From the NCBI GenBank assembly GCA_964035575.1, contig OZ037896.1:1178001-1242000 (forward strand): a stretch of DNA of 64,000 nt. The letters are read 5' to 3'. Shown one piece after another: positions 19,182-29,935 of this stretch. The position numbers and the translations under genes were made by a program. The DNA is from Rhynchopus sp. YZ270_cl-10. Lineage: Eukaryota > Euglenozoa > Diplonemea > Diplonemida > Diplonemidae. Position 1 is the first letter of the stretch; each line of letters opens with the position of its first letter. The notes beneath the pieces are model-generated. The model worked only from the letters and a program-made list of their open reading frames with translations. It was not told where the DNA came from and made no database searches.

Positions 19182-20282
19182 ATGCCCCTCTGGCGGCAGC
19201 TCCGTGCAGTGTCCGTTTCTTCTTATGCCCCTCAGAGCACACTTCACGTATTTGGTGCACAAAGCGCAGCTCAAGCATTGACACACTGTGGTACTGATGG
19301 GTCACCTCTACACCGCTCGCATCCTATCACCCGCGCTCGCCTCTTTGTTCGCGAAGGAAGCGCGTCTGCGGACACCGTTTCCGACATTTTCAGAGAGCAA
19401 GGAGGAACGAAACAACAGATCACTACAGTACCATCCGACAGTGACGACTGGAGACGTGCAGAACACCAAATCGCCTCGGTTATTTCACGGAGTGAAGGGG
19501 AGGAAGGTGCGGGGCGCTCTCTGTTGGCTTTGAAGCCTCCTTTGGATCCGTTTCATGACGGCGTTTTCTGTGAGTTTTTACCATCTGAAGCGGAGGACAC
19601 GATGCAAGGGTTTTTACAGCATGTCATTCCTACGGATGCTCTGCCCAGCGGCAAACCTAGGATATACCTCTGCATTGAGACTACAGGGCTTACTGCACGC
19701 GACATAGGAGAGATGATTGCCACCTCCGCCTCTCTTCGCGCAGACGGGGTCATCCTCATCGGAGAAAACGTTGCCACAAAATACCGCCTCTCCGACCTCT
19801 CCTACGCATCGCAAGGTCGCATTCATGGACTCCCTGTCTTCAATGGTGGGGCTTCTCTCCTAAGATTTGCCGAACGCCATGCCATAGGCTGTATGGGGGA
19901 TGAGGGGGAAGGGGAAAGGGAAGGGGAGGAGGAAGAGGAGGAGGACGCAGACGGGCTGAAGCTGATAGGCATTTACCACAGCAGCACCCGGAGGGAGAGG
20001 ATGCTGTCGGTTGCGGGGGCGGAGGCGAGGGGTGTGGTGCGTCCTAATGGACAGCGTGACCGTGGCACCCAGCCGTGGGTGCTCCTTGCAGGCCGGCGAA
20101 GTGGGACAGCCAACCCAACTGCAGTAGGCACCGACCCTGCAGTCTATGAGAAGTGCGCTCTGGGTGTGAACCTGCTCCCACGAAATGACGCCTCCTACGG
20201 GGTCCCAGCAGCAGCAGCAGTAGTGTTGAATGCATTGGTCAGAGCAAGACTACGCTCCGGATGGAAGGGGCAAAAAGCGTGA
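19182..20282 (+). CDS. Divergent SpoU/TrmH-like (SPOUT) methyltransferase homologue, probably inactive
   Basis: 366 residues. The start is the ATG opening MPLWRQL, after a pyrimidine leader. Residues 30-55 (LHVFGAQSAAQALTHC) fit the L30-like substrate domain that precedes the fold in TrmH/MRM proteins. Residues 158-240 follow the SpoU pattern: IYLCIETTGL, then DIGEMIATSA where NLGxxxRxA is usual, then ADGVIL and a short lpvf segment. The C-terminal knot region (WVLLAGRRSG, then VNLLPRNDASYGVPAAAAVV at about 329) matches motifs 2 and 3, but the conserved Arg and Asn positions are replaced. An acidic insert (EEEEEEDA) sits near 250-260. Active relatives 2'-O-methylate tRNA or organellar rRNA; loss of key residues argues for a non-catalytic role or extreme divergence. 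Confidence 0.6.
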   Translation: MPLWRQLRAVSVSSYAPQSTLHVFGAQSAAQALTHCGTDGSPLHRSHPITRARLFVREGSASADTVSDIFREQGGTKQQITTVPSDSDDWRRAEHQIASVISRSEGEEGAGRSLLALKPPLDPFHDGVFCEFLPSEAEDTMQGFLQHVIPTDALPSGKPRIYLCIETTGLTARDIGEMIATSASLRADGVILIGENVATKYRLSDLSYASQGRIHGLPVFNGGASLLRFAERHAIGCMGDEGEGEREGEEEEEEDADGLKLIGIYHSSTRRERMLSVAGAEARGVVRPNGQRDRGTQPWVLLAGRRSGTANPTAVGTDPAVYEKCALGVNLLPRNDASYGVPAAAAVVLNALVRARLRSGWKGQKA

Positions 20283-20462
20283 TGGATGAAGAGGAGGAAG
20301 AGGAAGAGTTAAATGTAGAAAGAACTATTTAAAAGTGCGTGATCGCACTGTCATGAACAGAAAAGTAGTAAAAAAGCCCCCCCCCCCCCCCCCAAAAATT
20401 ATTTTTCTGCAATTCCAGACACAGTCGGCTGAAGCTGTGAGACATCGATTGTGATGCAACAA

Positions 20463-20503
20463 GGTGGCTAAACATGAGAGGCTTAGGTTCATCTTATAAA
20501 CTC
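20463..20503 (+). repeat. Dispersed repeat R2 copy
   Basis: Reads 'ggtggctaaacatgagagg' and 'cttaggttcatcttataaa'. It lies between two genes spaced by about 450 bp. Confidence 0.7.
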
Positions 20504-20733
20504 TTTCCCCCCTCTTTTTACCCCGCGCATAGGCGCGAAGAGGACCGTACAAGGTTCACATAGGACGTCTGGGGCTGAATCCCGTTTTTTTTTTGGGGGG
20601 GGGGTAAAAATCAGATGGGTTCTGTATTTTAGCCTCAAAAAACGGTGATATTTTGAGTGTGCACAAATTGGGTAGGATATGAGCAAATGCAACACACAGC
20701 AGAACCAGGTGGGGGGCGACACACATAAGAGAA

Positions 20734-21135
20734 ATGGCTGACGAAGCGAAAGACGTGGCCTTGGTGAACACTCTCTCTCTCTACGACAGAACACTGGAGG
20801 AGCAGGATGTCCTCAACGGGCACGTGAAGGAGGGGCTCATGGCGATTCTGCAGGCTCGCGTTATGCTTGAGATGAGCGAGGCAACGGAGCTTACTGTAGA
20901 GGACTACCCGGAGAACACTGAAGCACGTTGCAGGATCTTTGGGAACAAGAAAGGCGATCCTGTCCCTAAACAGATTCAAAAGGTGCAGAACCCGTGCACA
21001 CACTTTGCACGGTCACGTGATGCATTGGGACAGCCGCAGGCTCACTTTCTCAAAGCAATAGAATCAGCCTGCAAGCTAGCATCACTCAGAGCAGACCTTA
21101 CCGCAGGGGCGAAAGGATACGCAGAATTGAAATGA
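20734..21135 (+). CDS. Vma22/CCDC115-like V-ATPase assembly factor
   Basis: 133 residues, single exon, ATG opening MADEAKDVAL. The N-terminal helix LEEQDVLNGHVKEGLMAILQ followed by AR-M aligns with the CCDC115 signature (a leucine-rich helix, then LNxxVxEGxxxLxxAR). The C-terminus (P.THFARSRDALGQPQAHF, then a helical end) matches the W/FG...LRxAQxxF segment of the same family. In yeast and humans Vma22/CCDC115 helps assemble the membrane sector of the vacuolar H+-ATPase at the ER/Golgi. Family length is usually 130-190 residues, so this is a compact member. Short helical proteins are easy to over-assign, hence moderate confidence. Confidence 0.6.
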   Translation: MADEAKDVALVNTLSLYDRTLEEQDVLNGHVKEGLMAILQARVMLEMSEATELTVEDYPENTEARCRIFGNKKGDPVPKQIQKVQNPCTHFARSRDALGQPQAHFLKAIESACKLASLRADLTAGAKGYAELK

Positions 21136-21716
21136 TGGGGAGAAAAACGGAAAAATTTTATCGTGTGAATTTGCGTTCGATAAAGGGTGGAGTGAAGAAC
21201 GTTTAAAATAGTATCTTTTTTTTTGCATAGATCTCTAACCTTCTAGTGAAAAAGAAAGACAACAGAAAATAACAAAAGACCACCCTTTTTTTAAAACCTC
21301 ACTTTTACTCATTCTGGGGGGGCCAGAAAAGCCCCCCTTAAAACCACATATTTTTCACCCCCCAGAACCTATTCTGAGGTATCCAGGCGGGTTTTGGGTG
21401 TTTAGGTGCACTTGGTAGAACTTAGAACTATATTTCAATAAGGGCACCAAACCCTAGAGTTTCCCCCTTAGGTACCAAAAATGCGAGCAGTTTTTTTGAG
21501 GTCGATTTTCGCGTTGAAATGGACCAGAAAGGGGAGGTTTTCCTCCCAAAAAAACTGAAAAAAAATCCTATTTATTACCACACCCCTACCCTGACCCTCA
21601 CCTACTCATACAGAAGCACCCTCACACACGACCCTATTTTTATTTGGGAAAAAGGTTGCCAACCTAACCTTCTTTGGGGGTCTTTTTTTATACAAGAAAT
21701 CCCCCTTTTTTTGACC

Positions 21717-22964
21717 ATGACTGATGTTCAGGCTGTGTTGCAAAACGACGTAAAATCCGCTGAAAGCAGCGAAGCTGGTATCACAACTACTTCCAATAAC
21801 ACTTCTGCGACGGAGGAGACTGCAAACACCACCACCACCACCGACACCCCTGCCCCTGCCCCCACACCTACCAACGAACCCGGCGAACCTTCAAAAAAAT
21901 TCAAAAATGTGATCACCGCAGTTCTCAAACACCGTAAAGACGATATGATTCATATGAAGGACCATGTCGCTGGGAAGATGGGGAAGAAAAAGACCGACAA
22001 GGCTGAGGACAATACTGCCAACATCTTGGTCCCAATGGTGTACAAAGGGCATGACCAGTGGGTGCGGGTGTTGACGATTTCGCATTGTGGGTGTTTTTTG
22101 TATTCTGCGTCAAGCGATGATTCGGTACGCGTATGGAAAACCTCCACAGGGGAATGCATCGAAACAATCCAAGTAGAAGGCGACTGGGTAGATGCCATCG
22201 CACCCTCCGAGGACGGCAGACTGCTTTACATCCTTGCCAGCTCCATCCTCATCTGGTCAACCACCCCTACCTACGAGCTTCAATCAGCCGTCGAAGGCCA
22301 ATGGTCGAGCCTCTCCCTGTCTGTCCGCAGTCCCCATCTCTTCGCGGGAGGGGAAAATGGAGTGCACATCTTCAACACCGTGACCCTGCAATGCGAACGC
22401 GAGCTTAAAATTGAAATGAGGGGGAAGCAGGTCATGGAGAGTCCTTGTGGTGAGTTTCTTTTTACGGGAGGGGAGTCGGGGCTGTCGGTGTGGAATGTGG
22501 GGAAGTGGGATGTGCTTGCTGAGGACAGCGACCAATGCGATGCGTTCGCTGTGTCGCCGTGTGGAGAGTTTGTGTACGTTACCCGAGGCTTTGCGGAGCA
22601 GAGTGAAGACGCGGAGGGGAAAGGATGTGTCTTCATTCTGTGTGCACATTCACTTGAACAACGCAAAATCATTGACTGCACAAAGCTGCCTGGACGTGCC
22701 GATATGAACATTTCATCCCTCTACCTCTCTCCCTGCGGGCGCCTGCTCTACACGGTAGGCAACGGTGTCAGCGTCTGGAACACCCGCACCCTCAAATACC
22801 AAGGCATGCTGACCAACCAGCAGGGCTGTGTATGCATCGCGCTTCACCAAGAGGTCGTGTTTCACGCAGAGAAGAACATCCTTGTCTCCAAAGCAAAGGA
22901 ATACAAAGCCATCGGGAAGGCGGCAACTCCAGGGAAGAAGAGTAGTGGGTGTACTATTTGCTGA
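21717..22964 (+). CDS. WD40-repeat protein with C-terminal CaaX box
   Basis: 415 residues. The start is the ATG opening MTDVQAVLQ, since upstream codons are leader. A Thr/Pro-rich N-terminus (about 1-60) is followed by a basic stretch and then WD40-type blades from about residue 105: GHDQWVRVLTIS, ASSDDSVRVWKT, GDWVDAIAPS, GGENGVHIFN, GGESGLSVWN, FAVSPCGEFVYV and TVGNGVSVWN. The last residues are PGKKSSG then CTIC, a basic patch plus CaaX-like box, so the propeller could be prenylated and membrane-bound. No specific orthologue is recognised. Confidence 0.82.
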   Translation: MTDVQAVLQNDVKSAESSEAGITTTSNNTSATEETANTTTTTDTPAPAPTPTNEPGEPSKKFKNVITAVLKHRKDDMIHMKDHVAGKMGKKKTDKAEDNTANILVPMVYKGHDQWVRVLTISHCGCFLYSASSDDSVRVWKTSTGECIETIQVEGDWVDAIAPSEDGRLLYILASSILIWSTTPTYELQSAVEGQWSSLSLSVRSPHLFAGGENGVHIFNTVTLQCERELKIEMRGKQVMESPCGEFLFTGGESGLSVWNVGKWDVLAEDSDQCDAFAVSPCGEFVYVTRGFAEQSEDAEGKGCVFILCAHSLEQRKIIDCTKLPGRADMNISSLYLSPCGRLLYTVGNGVSVWNTRTLKYQGMLTNQQGCVCIALHQEVVFHAEKNILVSKAKEYKAIGKAATPGKKSSGCTIC

Positions 22965-23665
22965 GGTTCTCAAAGGGTGGTGAGAGGGGGAGAATGGTGT
23001 CATGTGGGGGGAAGAAAAAAAAACTGTTGTGGTCATTGTGATAGGTGTTACGTAGTTAAAAAGGGAGGGATGGGTTGTGCTGTTATGATATTGACGTGTG
23101 GAGTGGTGTAGGGGGGGAGGGAGGGAGGGTGGTAGATTGGTTCCATCATCTCAAGTATTTTAAAAAAAATTTTTTTTTGTTGCCAGAGTCATGGCTAATT
23201 TGTTCTTCAGTGCCTGCAGACTGCAGAGTATCCTTATCAGATTTACCTCTCCCTTTTGGAAAGGTGTCCAAGCACAAAAAAAAAAAAAAAATGCTTAGGT
23301 TCATCTTACCAACGTTTCTCTCGTGCCCTGAGCCCCGCCAGTTGTTCTGATGAGGCGTTTGGCACCCCTCCTTTTTTTTCTTTCAAATTTCTCTTTCTCT
23401 TGTGACGCACGAAGCACCAAGAAGGTACGGTTCAGCTCACAATTTTTTTTTTCTTCTCCGAGAGTGCACACAATAAAATAGGTTTGTGGAATACACGATG
23501 GTTATAGAAAAACGGTATAGCACCTGGGACACATGGTCACCGTGTATCTTTTTTATGTACTCAAAATTCCCTTTTACTCTCTGTCAAGAACAGATTGGGG
23601 GGGGATACTTTTGTGTGAGTGGTTTCCTCCTCTTCGCCCTCCCCACACCCCCCAAGATGGGGGGG
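22965..23665. other. Intergenic
   Basis: Contains a degenerate R2 copy at about 23261-23313 interrupted by an A run. Otherwise G-rich and T-rich low-complexity DNA. No gene seen. Confidence 0.5.
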
Positions 23666-24355
23666 CAGGCATGAGAATAAGGCCCGGACCCCGGACCCCG
23701 GACCCCGGACCCGGCCCCCCGGAACCCCACACCCCCCTACCCTCTAAGAACTTGTCCATTTTGGAAAAGTGACCCCACCACTGGCCGCACGGATTCCGAA
23801 AATGCAAATGCCGGTGTTTTTTGGTATTTTCATTTTGCACTCTGCCCGGCACCTTGCCCGGCACCTTGCCCGGCACCTTGCCCGGCACCTTGCCCGGCAC
23901 CTTGCCCGGCACCTTGCCCGGCACCTTGCCCGGCACCTTGCCCGGCACCTTGCCCGGCACCTTGCCCGGCACCTTGCCCGGCACCTTGCCCGGCACCCTG
24001 CCCGGCACCTTGCCCGGCACCCTGTCCGGCACCCTGTTAAACCCCGACACCCCCACCCATTCCCAGCACCAACACATCCACAACAGAAATTTTACTATGT
24101 CATCACCCCAGGCAGCTGTACATGACAGCCTGTCCGGCACCCCCGCTGTCAAGAGGGGGTCCCGAGAAAGCCCCATTTGTGAATCTTTACATAGATTAGA
24201 GTCAGCTTAGAGATCCCCTCACCCCACCCCACACCCAACGTGTCGTTCAGCACTCCAAAAAACCGAGACCCCCTCACCCCCACCCCACCCCTTGTGAGAA
24301 TAGCCCGGACCCCGGACCCCGGACCCGCACCCCCCTAACCTTATTCTCATGCCTG
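23666..24355. mobile_element. hAT-type element carrying a 12-bp minisatellite, 690 bp
   Basis: Inverted ends CAGGCATGAGAATAAGG match over 17 bp and are flanked by an 8-bp duplication TGGGGGGG (23658-23665 and 24356-24363). Just inside both ends are GGACCCC-type repeats (about 23685-23712 and 24306-24330). The centre is the 12-bp array listed separately. No transposase frame is present. Confidence 0.88.
23845..24036. repeat. (CCCGGCACCTTG)n minisatellite, about 16 copies
   Basis: Tandem 12-bp units, perfect for most of the run, with CACCCTG variants near the right end. One strand reads as (GKVP)n and the other as (ARHL)n, which are translation by-products. Confidence 0.95.
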
Positions 24356-25383
24356 TGGGGGGGTCAGCTGATCATTTGACCCTCCTGTGCATTTTAGCAA
24401 ACTTTTTTTTGAAGGTGAACGAGAGGCTTAGGGTCATCTTATAAACTTTTTCTTTATGTCCGCGTCCCTGAGTTTTGCACCCTCCCTTTTTGATGGCTAA
24501 TCACTGATGCTGAGATTCATCCTGCCATTTTCCCCCTCTTTTGTGTGTGTGTGAACGAGAAGCACATTCGTTTTACAAATTATCTTTTATGTCCAGAGGG
24601 CGTGTCATGCACTTCATTCAACTTTCATTTTTTTTTCTTCTTTTCTTTTCCTTTTTTTGCTGAGTTCGTGTGTTTATTTTCAATGAACGTTTTTTTTTGC
24701 ACCAGTTTATATCAACAATGTGACATCGGGTGTGTGTTTCTTTTTTTTTTATCGGGAAAAAAAGAAATGTTTTTTTTTCTCTTTCAGTTGTGGCTTTGAA
24801 GCTCGCTTTCACCTTTCGTCGCTTCTGCAAAAAGCGTATGTACGCAACTGTGAACAAAATGGCAACAAAAGAAATGCCGTGCAAATCTAGTCCTTCTTCC
24901 AAAAACAAACAAACAAGACAAACAAACTTTCTCTTGATGTGTGCAGTACCATTCATCTTGTCAAAGTTTTTATTCTGCTCTTTCCCCTTCTTTCTGAGTG
25001 TGCCATGAGAGGCACGGAACTATCCTTTTCTTTTTCTTCCTATTCACGTTATAGGTACACAGCCACGAGAGGGCTTTGTATTTCAAGTCAAATATTCATA
25101 TCTTCTTTTGGCCCCTTAGAGCCAGGAGCGTTATTCTCCCCTCTCCCCCCTCCCAGTATTCTTGCCCAAAAAAAAGAAAGTATTGGAGTTCATCCTCGGG
25201 TGTCTACACTAATGCAATCAAGTTTTCAAAGAAAGAAAAAAAAAAAAAGTCTTTTTCCTTTAGGTGGCCTAAGCACGATGAGGCTTAAGGTTGATATGAT
25301 ATGTGTTTCCTATCCCACGTCGCCAAACATTGTTATGAGAATGTACTTCGTTGTGCGGGGAAGAAAAAAGAAGGCGAAGTGTT

Positions 25384-25560
25384 TAGTGGAGCACACTCTA
25401 GGGCTAGGTTGTATTATACGTGCTCGGCCCCCCGACCGACTGCCGTATTATTCGTATTATACGATTACGGTAGTATACGGTGCTGCTGGGGACCGAATAC
25501 CGTATAATTTTACAACCCAGCTCTAGGGTGGCTACACTAATACAAACCAAGTTTTCAAAA
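25384..25560 (+). repeat. Dispersed repeat R1 copy interrupted by a MITE
   Basis: The left half ends 'gagcacactctaggg' and the right half restarts 'ctctagggtggctacacta', so the 8 bp CTCTAGGG are duplicated around the insertion. Confidence 0.8.
25404..25520. mobile_element. 117-bp hAT-like MITE nested in an R1 repeat
   Basis: The ends are CTAGGTTGTATTATACG and, inverted, CTGGGTTGTAAAATTATACG. The target duplication is CTCTAGGG at 25396-25403 and 25521-25528. The 8-bp length suggests hAT, although the ends start CTRGG rather than CAGG. The empty site is visible in the R1 copies at 10153 and 16168. Confidence 0.8.
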
Positions 25561-26156
25561 AAGAGAAAAATATAAATAACGAAGGGCTGTCTGCATTGCA
25601 GTTCCAAGCCAACATATTATAAAATATAAAAGAAGGGTCATTTTTTCTTTCCTCACCTTTAGCCATGTGATATTGGAAAAGGAAACATGGAAGAATATGA
25701 GTCCTTTGCTTGTCTATCTTATATAAGGATGTGTGTGCACACAGAGGCATGTTCATCTTGCTTCTTCTTCTTTTTTTAATCTCTTTTCATGGCGCCAGAT
25801 TCTGAGGGTTGTGTGATCTGCCTTAATGTGACTTTTTCCCCCTCAAAACAACGTATTTTAAATACCCTCCATTGGTAGCTAAGCAACAAGGGGCTTATAT
25901 TCAGCAGTGCGATGTGTATTTTTCAAAAAAAAAAAATAGCTTTCCTTTATTTTGCGCCAAAAAAATACATCAGTTTTTTTTTTTTTCTTTTCTCACCTCT
26001 TTTTTGGCTGCTTTTCCCCTGCAAATATTTTTTTCCTCTTTTTTTTCCTTTTGCGGGAAATGCTCTTAGGTGCCTAAGCCCAGAGAGGCTTAGGTTCATC
26101 TTACCAACACCTTTCTATAACACCATTTACCACCTCATTTTTTGCCTGAAATTTTT

Positions 26157-26194
26157 GTGGAGTTTGGTGGTGTTTAAATACCACTAAACTCCAC
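26157..26194. repeat. Short hairpin, 15-bp stem
   Basis: GTGGAGTTTGGTGGT pairs with ACCACTAAACTCCAC (one G-T step) around an 8-nt loop. Free-standing, with no repeat family seen. Confidence 0.65.
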
Positions 26195-26282
26195 TATTTT
26201 TTTTAGAAAAATCAGATGGTTTATTTTTTGTTTTTTTTGTTTTGTTATGTGCACAGTACATGTTTCTTTTATCAGATGTAAA

Positions 26283-26386
26283 ACCACGAAATGGATTGTA
26301 GGACTGCATGGTTGGGGTCCACCCCGGTACACCCGGTCATGCACTAAGGTACATTGTTCACGAGAGGGCTTTGTATTTCAAGTCAA
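26283..26386 (+). repeat. Dispersed repeat R3, full copy
   Basis: About 100 bp reading 'ccacgaaatgg', 'ggactgcatggttggggtcc', 'ggtacacccggtcatg', 'cacgagagggctttgtattt' and 'caagtcaac'. Full-length relatives are at 29011-29113 and 53217-53303 (in a Vps18 intron). Partial copies are at 13792, 14739, 16820, 25053, 27679 and 29794. Confidence 0.7.
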
Positions 26387-26842
26387 CTTCTTTTGTGGTG
26401 ATCGTCGTCGATCTTGCAGAAATAAAATAAGCGTAGGTCTTTACCCAGTTGGTCTAAAGTGATCGTCGACGCAGTAAAAAAAAGGTGGAGTTCATTCCTC
26501 GGGGGTGTCTACACTAACACAAACCCAAATTTTCAAAAAGAAAAGAAGAACAAACACTCATTTATCTTTCCCCGAGTGGTGTTTATCAAGTGATCAGATA
26601 AACTGCACTTTGAAACATATTGGTCCGTATAATGTTTTAACAAAAGACTTTTAAGTCCAATAAATTATTATTCTGGGCAAATATTTTTTTTCTTTTCGAA
26701 GTACAGTTTTACTCCCCTTTTTTTTTTGGATACTTTCTCTTCTTTGATTTTGAAAGTATGGAAATCAATAGTTTCTTTTTTGGGTAATTCTTTAGGGAAT
26801 TAGTAATCTTGCCAATGTGCTAGGGAGGGGGTCCGGGGGGGT

Positions 26843-26913
26843 GCAGCGTTCTAAAATACGTATTGATACGTATACGTGTGGGGCAGGTATTTTACACATA
26901 TTTTAGAACACTG
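26843..26913. mobile_element. 71-bp MITE-like element with 11-bp direct repeats
   Basis: The inverted ends CAGCGTTCTAAAATACGT and CAGTGTTCTAAAATATGT lie between two copies of CCGGGGGGGTG. The direct repeat is longer than hAT's 8 bp. Mutator-type targets of 9-11 bp fit better, but G runs can slip, so the class is open. Confidence 0.65.
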
Positions 26914-29010
26914 CCGGGGGGGTGTGGGTAGGTGGAGGAGGATGTGGTGATTTATTTTATAGATGGGTCTGTGTGTGTGTGTTTGAGAACGAAATAGGGG
27001 TAATTCTTTTGCGCAGAATATTGCTCCATGTTCATATGTGTGTGTGTGTGTGCACGAAAGGCACGTTCATCTTTCAAGTATTCTTCCTTTATAAATTTAA
27101 CCGCAAAATATCTGTACCGTAACAATGTTACAACTCTCGGGGGAAAAAAAACATCGAAAAAAGTTACAGAATTGTTAAGGTTCAGAGATGTTCCGGTCTT
27201 TTTGATGTGTCTGTGCACAGTGGTTGGAAACCACGTTGTTAGGACCCAGTAGTCACCCTCCCTCTCTCTCTCTCTCTCACCCCTCGCTCCCGCTTACGAA
27301 AACCCTGACCAACAAAACCCCCAAAAAAAGAGAGAGAGAAAACAAGAACAAAACCACCCCCAAAAATAACAACGATTTACCTTTCAGTATTTTGACACAC
27401 CCAAAAAAAGTAGCACAAAAAAACAAATATTTTGGTATTGCAAATATCTTACCCATTTTTGTGTTGTGTTTTTTCCCCCTTTTTTCTTCTTCTCTCTGTA
27501 CAGTTCCGTTTCGTTCTTGAAGTAGTTTGCCTTTTTTTTTCTCACTCTTTTAGTGTCGCTCTTTCCAAGCGTCCTTTCGTTTGCTTTGCCCTGCCGCCGT
27601 TTTCCCCGACTCTTAGGGTTTTCAAGGTGGTGTGCCTGAGTTGCACACCCCATCTGTGTGAAGCTTTTCTCTTCCCCACGGTACACCCGGTCATGTACCA
27701 AGGTACGCTGTCACGAGAGGATTTTTTGTATTTTCACCATATACTATCAATTTATTGATTGTATAATAATATGATGCAAATAGTATTTCAAGCCGTGTTT
27801 TTCAACGGATTAGAAATGGATGACGTCTGTTGGGTCATCTTTGAGGTTCCTTTTTTTATTTTTGAATCCGTGCAGATACCCAAGGGTGCTCCGCGTAACA
27901 CCTTTCTTTTGGTCAGGCTACGCCATTTTAACCATTTTTTCTTTGTGTTTTTCTTGTCTCAACTGTGACAAAGCTCGCCCCTGCACACAAGGGATTCACG
28001 ACCTCAGTCTGTGTACGGATTACTCTGCAATTCCCAGACACCGTCCCCTCTGCTCTTCTGACGTCACAAAATGATGCTGACAGGATAGTATCATTTTACC
28101 CTGTCAGGAGAGAAGTACGTTTGACACACGCAGACTGTGGCCCCTTGTTTCACATTGTGCACACTGATTTTTTGGTTTTTTTGTTTTTGGTATTGCTCCA
28201 GCTGACATTTTTATGTGTTACTGTACAGTCAATCTTTTCAATATTTGAAAACCTTGGTTACATTAGCACACAGCAGGGTGTAGTGATTTTTTCCCCCAAA
28301 GATGTATGACCCACATTCATCGTACATTCGCTCCCCCCTTTTTTCCTCATTTTTCTGCACCACCTTACCACACTGTTACACACAAACAAAGCAGACCTAA
28401 GGGTATATACTACGGTAAACACTATTGTATTTGGCCACAATTTTTAGCTCAGGCAAAAAAAGTGGTCTTAGTTAGCAAGGCAATTGCAGTGAGCTTCATA
28501 TTTGCAGCAACTCCCACGTGTATTTGCAACACTCTGGGGTTTGATAACCCGCGGAGTGTCAGGTGCCTGCGGCATTGAGTACAGACCCCAATGACTCACC
28601 AGTACTCTAGGCGATTGTCGACACAACAACATGATGCTATTAGTAATGCCATAATAATACGCACGCTTTCCCCTCATAAACTGCAGCATTGCTTGCTTCA
28701 GTACAGAAGGAAGTTCGTGGGATGGGGGGTGGCATACGTAAGGCATAGACCCTTAACAGAAGGGGGCACACATCCCTTCTTACGTCTTTCATCTTTCAAG
28801 TTATATTCTTTTTTTCTTGTCAAAATTTTGACATTTTGAAAAGAACGAGGTTTCTGAACAGCAATTTGTGCTTATGTCTTTAAGTGTTAATGTGCTTTCT
28901 GGGCTTAGGGAGGGGGCCACAGACACCAGTTTTTGATCTTTTAAAAAAGCGCGATTCTTTTAAAAAAGGATGTCTAAGCAGCGAGGGATTTAAATTCATT
29001 GTGACGTTGA

Positions 29011-29113
29011 CCACGAAATGGATATAGGACTGCATGGTTGGGGTCCACCCCCCGGTGCACCGGTCATTGTACCAAGGTACACTGTCACGAGAGGATTTTG
29101 TATTTTTCAAGTC
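29011..29113 (+). repeat. Dispersed repeat R3, full copy
   Basis: Shares 'ccacgaaatggat', 'ggactgcatggttggggtcc' and 'ccaaggtacactgtcacgag' with the copy at 26283. Confidence 0.7.
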
Positions 29114-29935
29114 ATTTTTTTTTATTTTTTCAATTCCTTATAATATTCCTTGTAGGCCTCTTCAAGGCGACTCAGCATAGAGGCTTAAGTTCATCTTAGT
29201 GACTTATAAACTTTTCTTTGCGTTTGCCTGTCGACACGAATTACGAACAACACACTGCAACCGTTTTTTGTTTTTTTTTCATACCTACAAAGCGTAGCTT
29301 AAAAGGAGAAAATAGTTCCTCCGATACGGTCGCCAATCACCCCTCCAACAGGGTAATAATTGAGCAATCAACGAAAAAACCATTTTCCCTTTTTACCCTA
29401 TCAGAGTTACTATTTTTCCTCCACGTACAGATTTTTTTGTGTAAGATGTGTGTGCACACGATGCATTCATCTCAAACGCCCTTTTCTTTTCCTTTGTATC
29501 ACACCACACCCTCTCCAAGGCACTCCACATTAAAAAAATGCAATAAATATCCCTCAAGAACAAGTTTGTCTTGCTTTTTTTATCTTGCTGATATACCCTC
29601 TTCATTCACCCCTTATCCCACACATACAAGCAACGATCAGTCAAATTTAAGAGAGAAAAAAATAGCCCCCCCCCTCACCTTCTTTCACTCTTCATATCCC
29701 GCCCCACACCACCCCGCCACACATTCCTGGGGGTGGTTTTTTGTGAACGTAGTTTCTGGGTTCAAGAATTTTTTTTTATCATCAACGATGCAAACCACGA
29801 AATGGATGTAAGAAGACTGCAATGGTTGAGGGGGGGCGGAGTCCACAACATCTCATTTTTACCTTCTCATTTTTATCAAAACATTACACCTACAGTACCC
29901 TTTCCCTTAACCCATATCTCCTCCCCCTTGGAGCG

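Larger units (their letters stand above)
24364..29935. other. Intergenic, dispersed repeats and MITEs
   Basis: No gene is supported. R2 copies lie at 24413-24448, 26070-26108 and 29165-29215. R6 copies lie at 24541, 25727, 27034 and 29443. R1-type copies lie at 25187-25232, 25384-25560 (interrupted) and 26484-26540. R3 lies at 25053-25091, 26283-26386, 27679-27737, 29011-29113 and 29794-29828. R7 is at 28529-28560, R9 at 26997-27035 and R11 at 29281-29370. The last 60 bases before the kinesin gene are pyrimidine-rich leader. Confidence 0.6.

Noticed and set aside
23574-24176. 200-codon minus-strand frame reading (GKVP)n
   Set aside because: Translation of the 12-bp minisatellite inside a hAT-type element.
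24939-25526. 195-codon frame at 25 kb
   Set aside because: Composed of R3 and R1 repeats plus the nested MITE; low-complexity Ser/Lys content.
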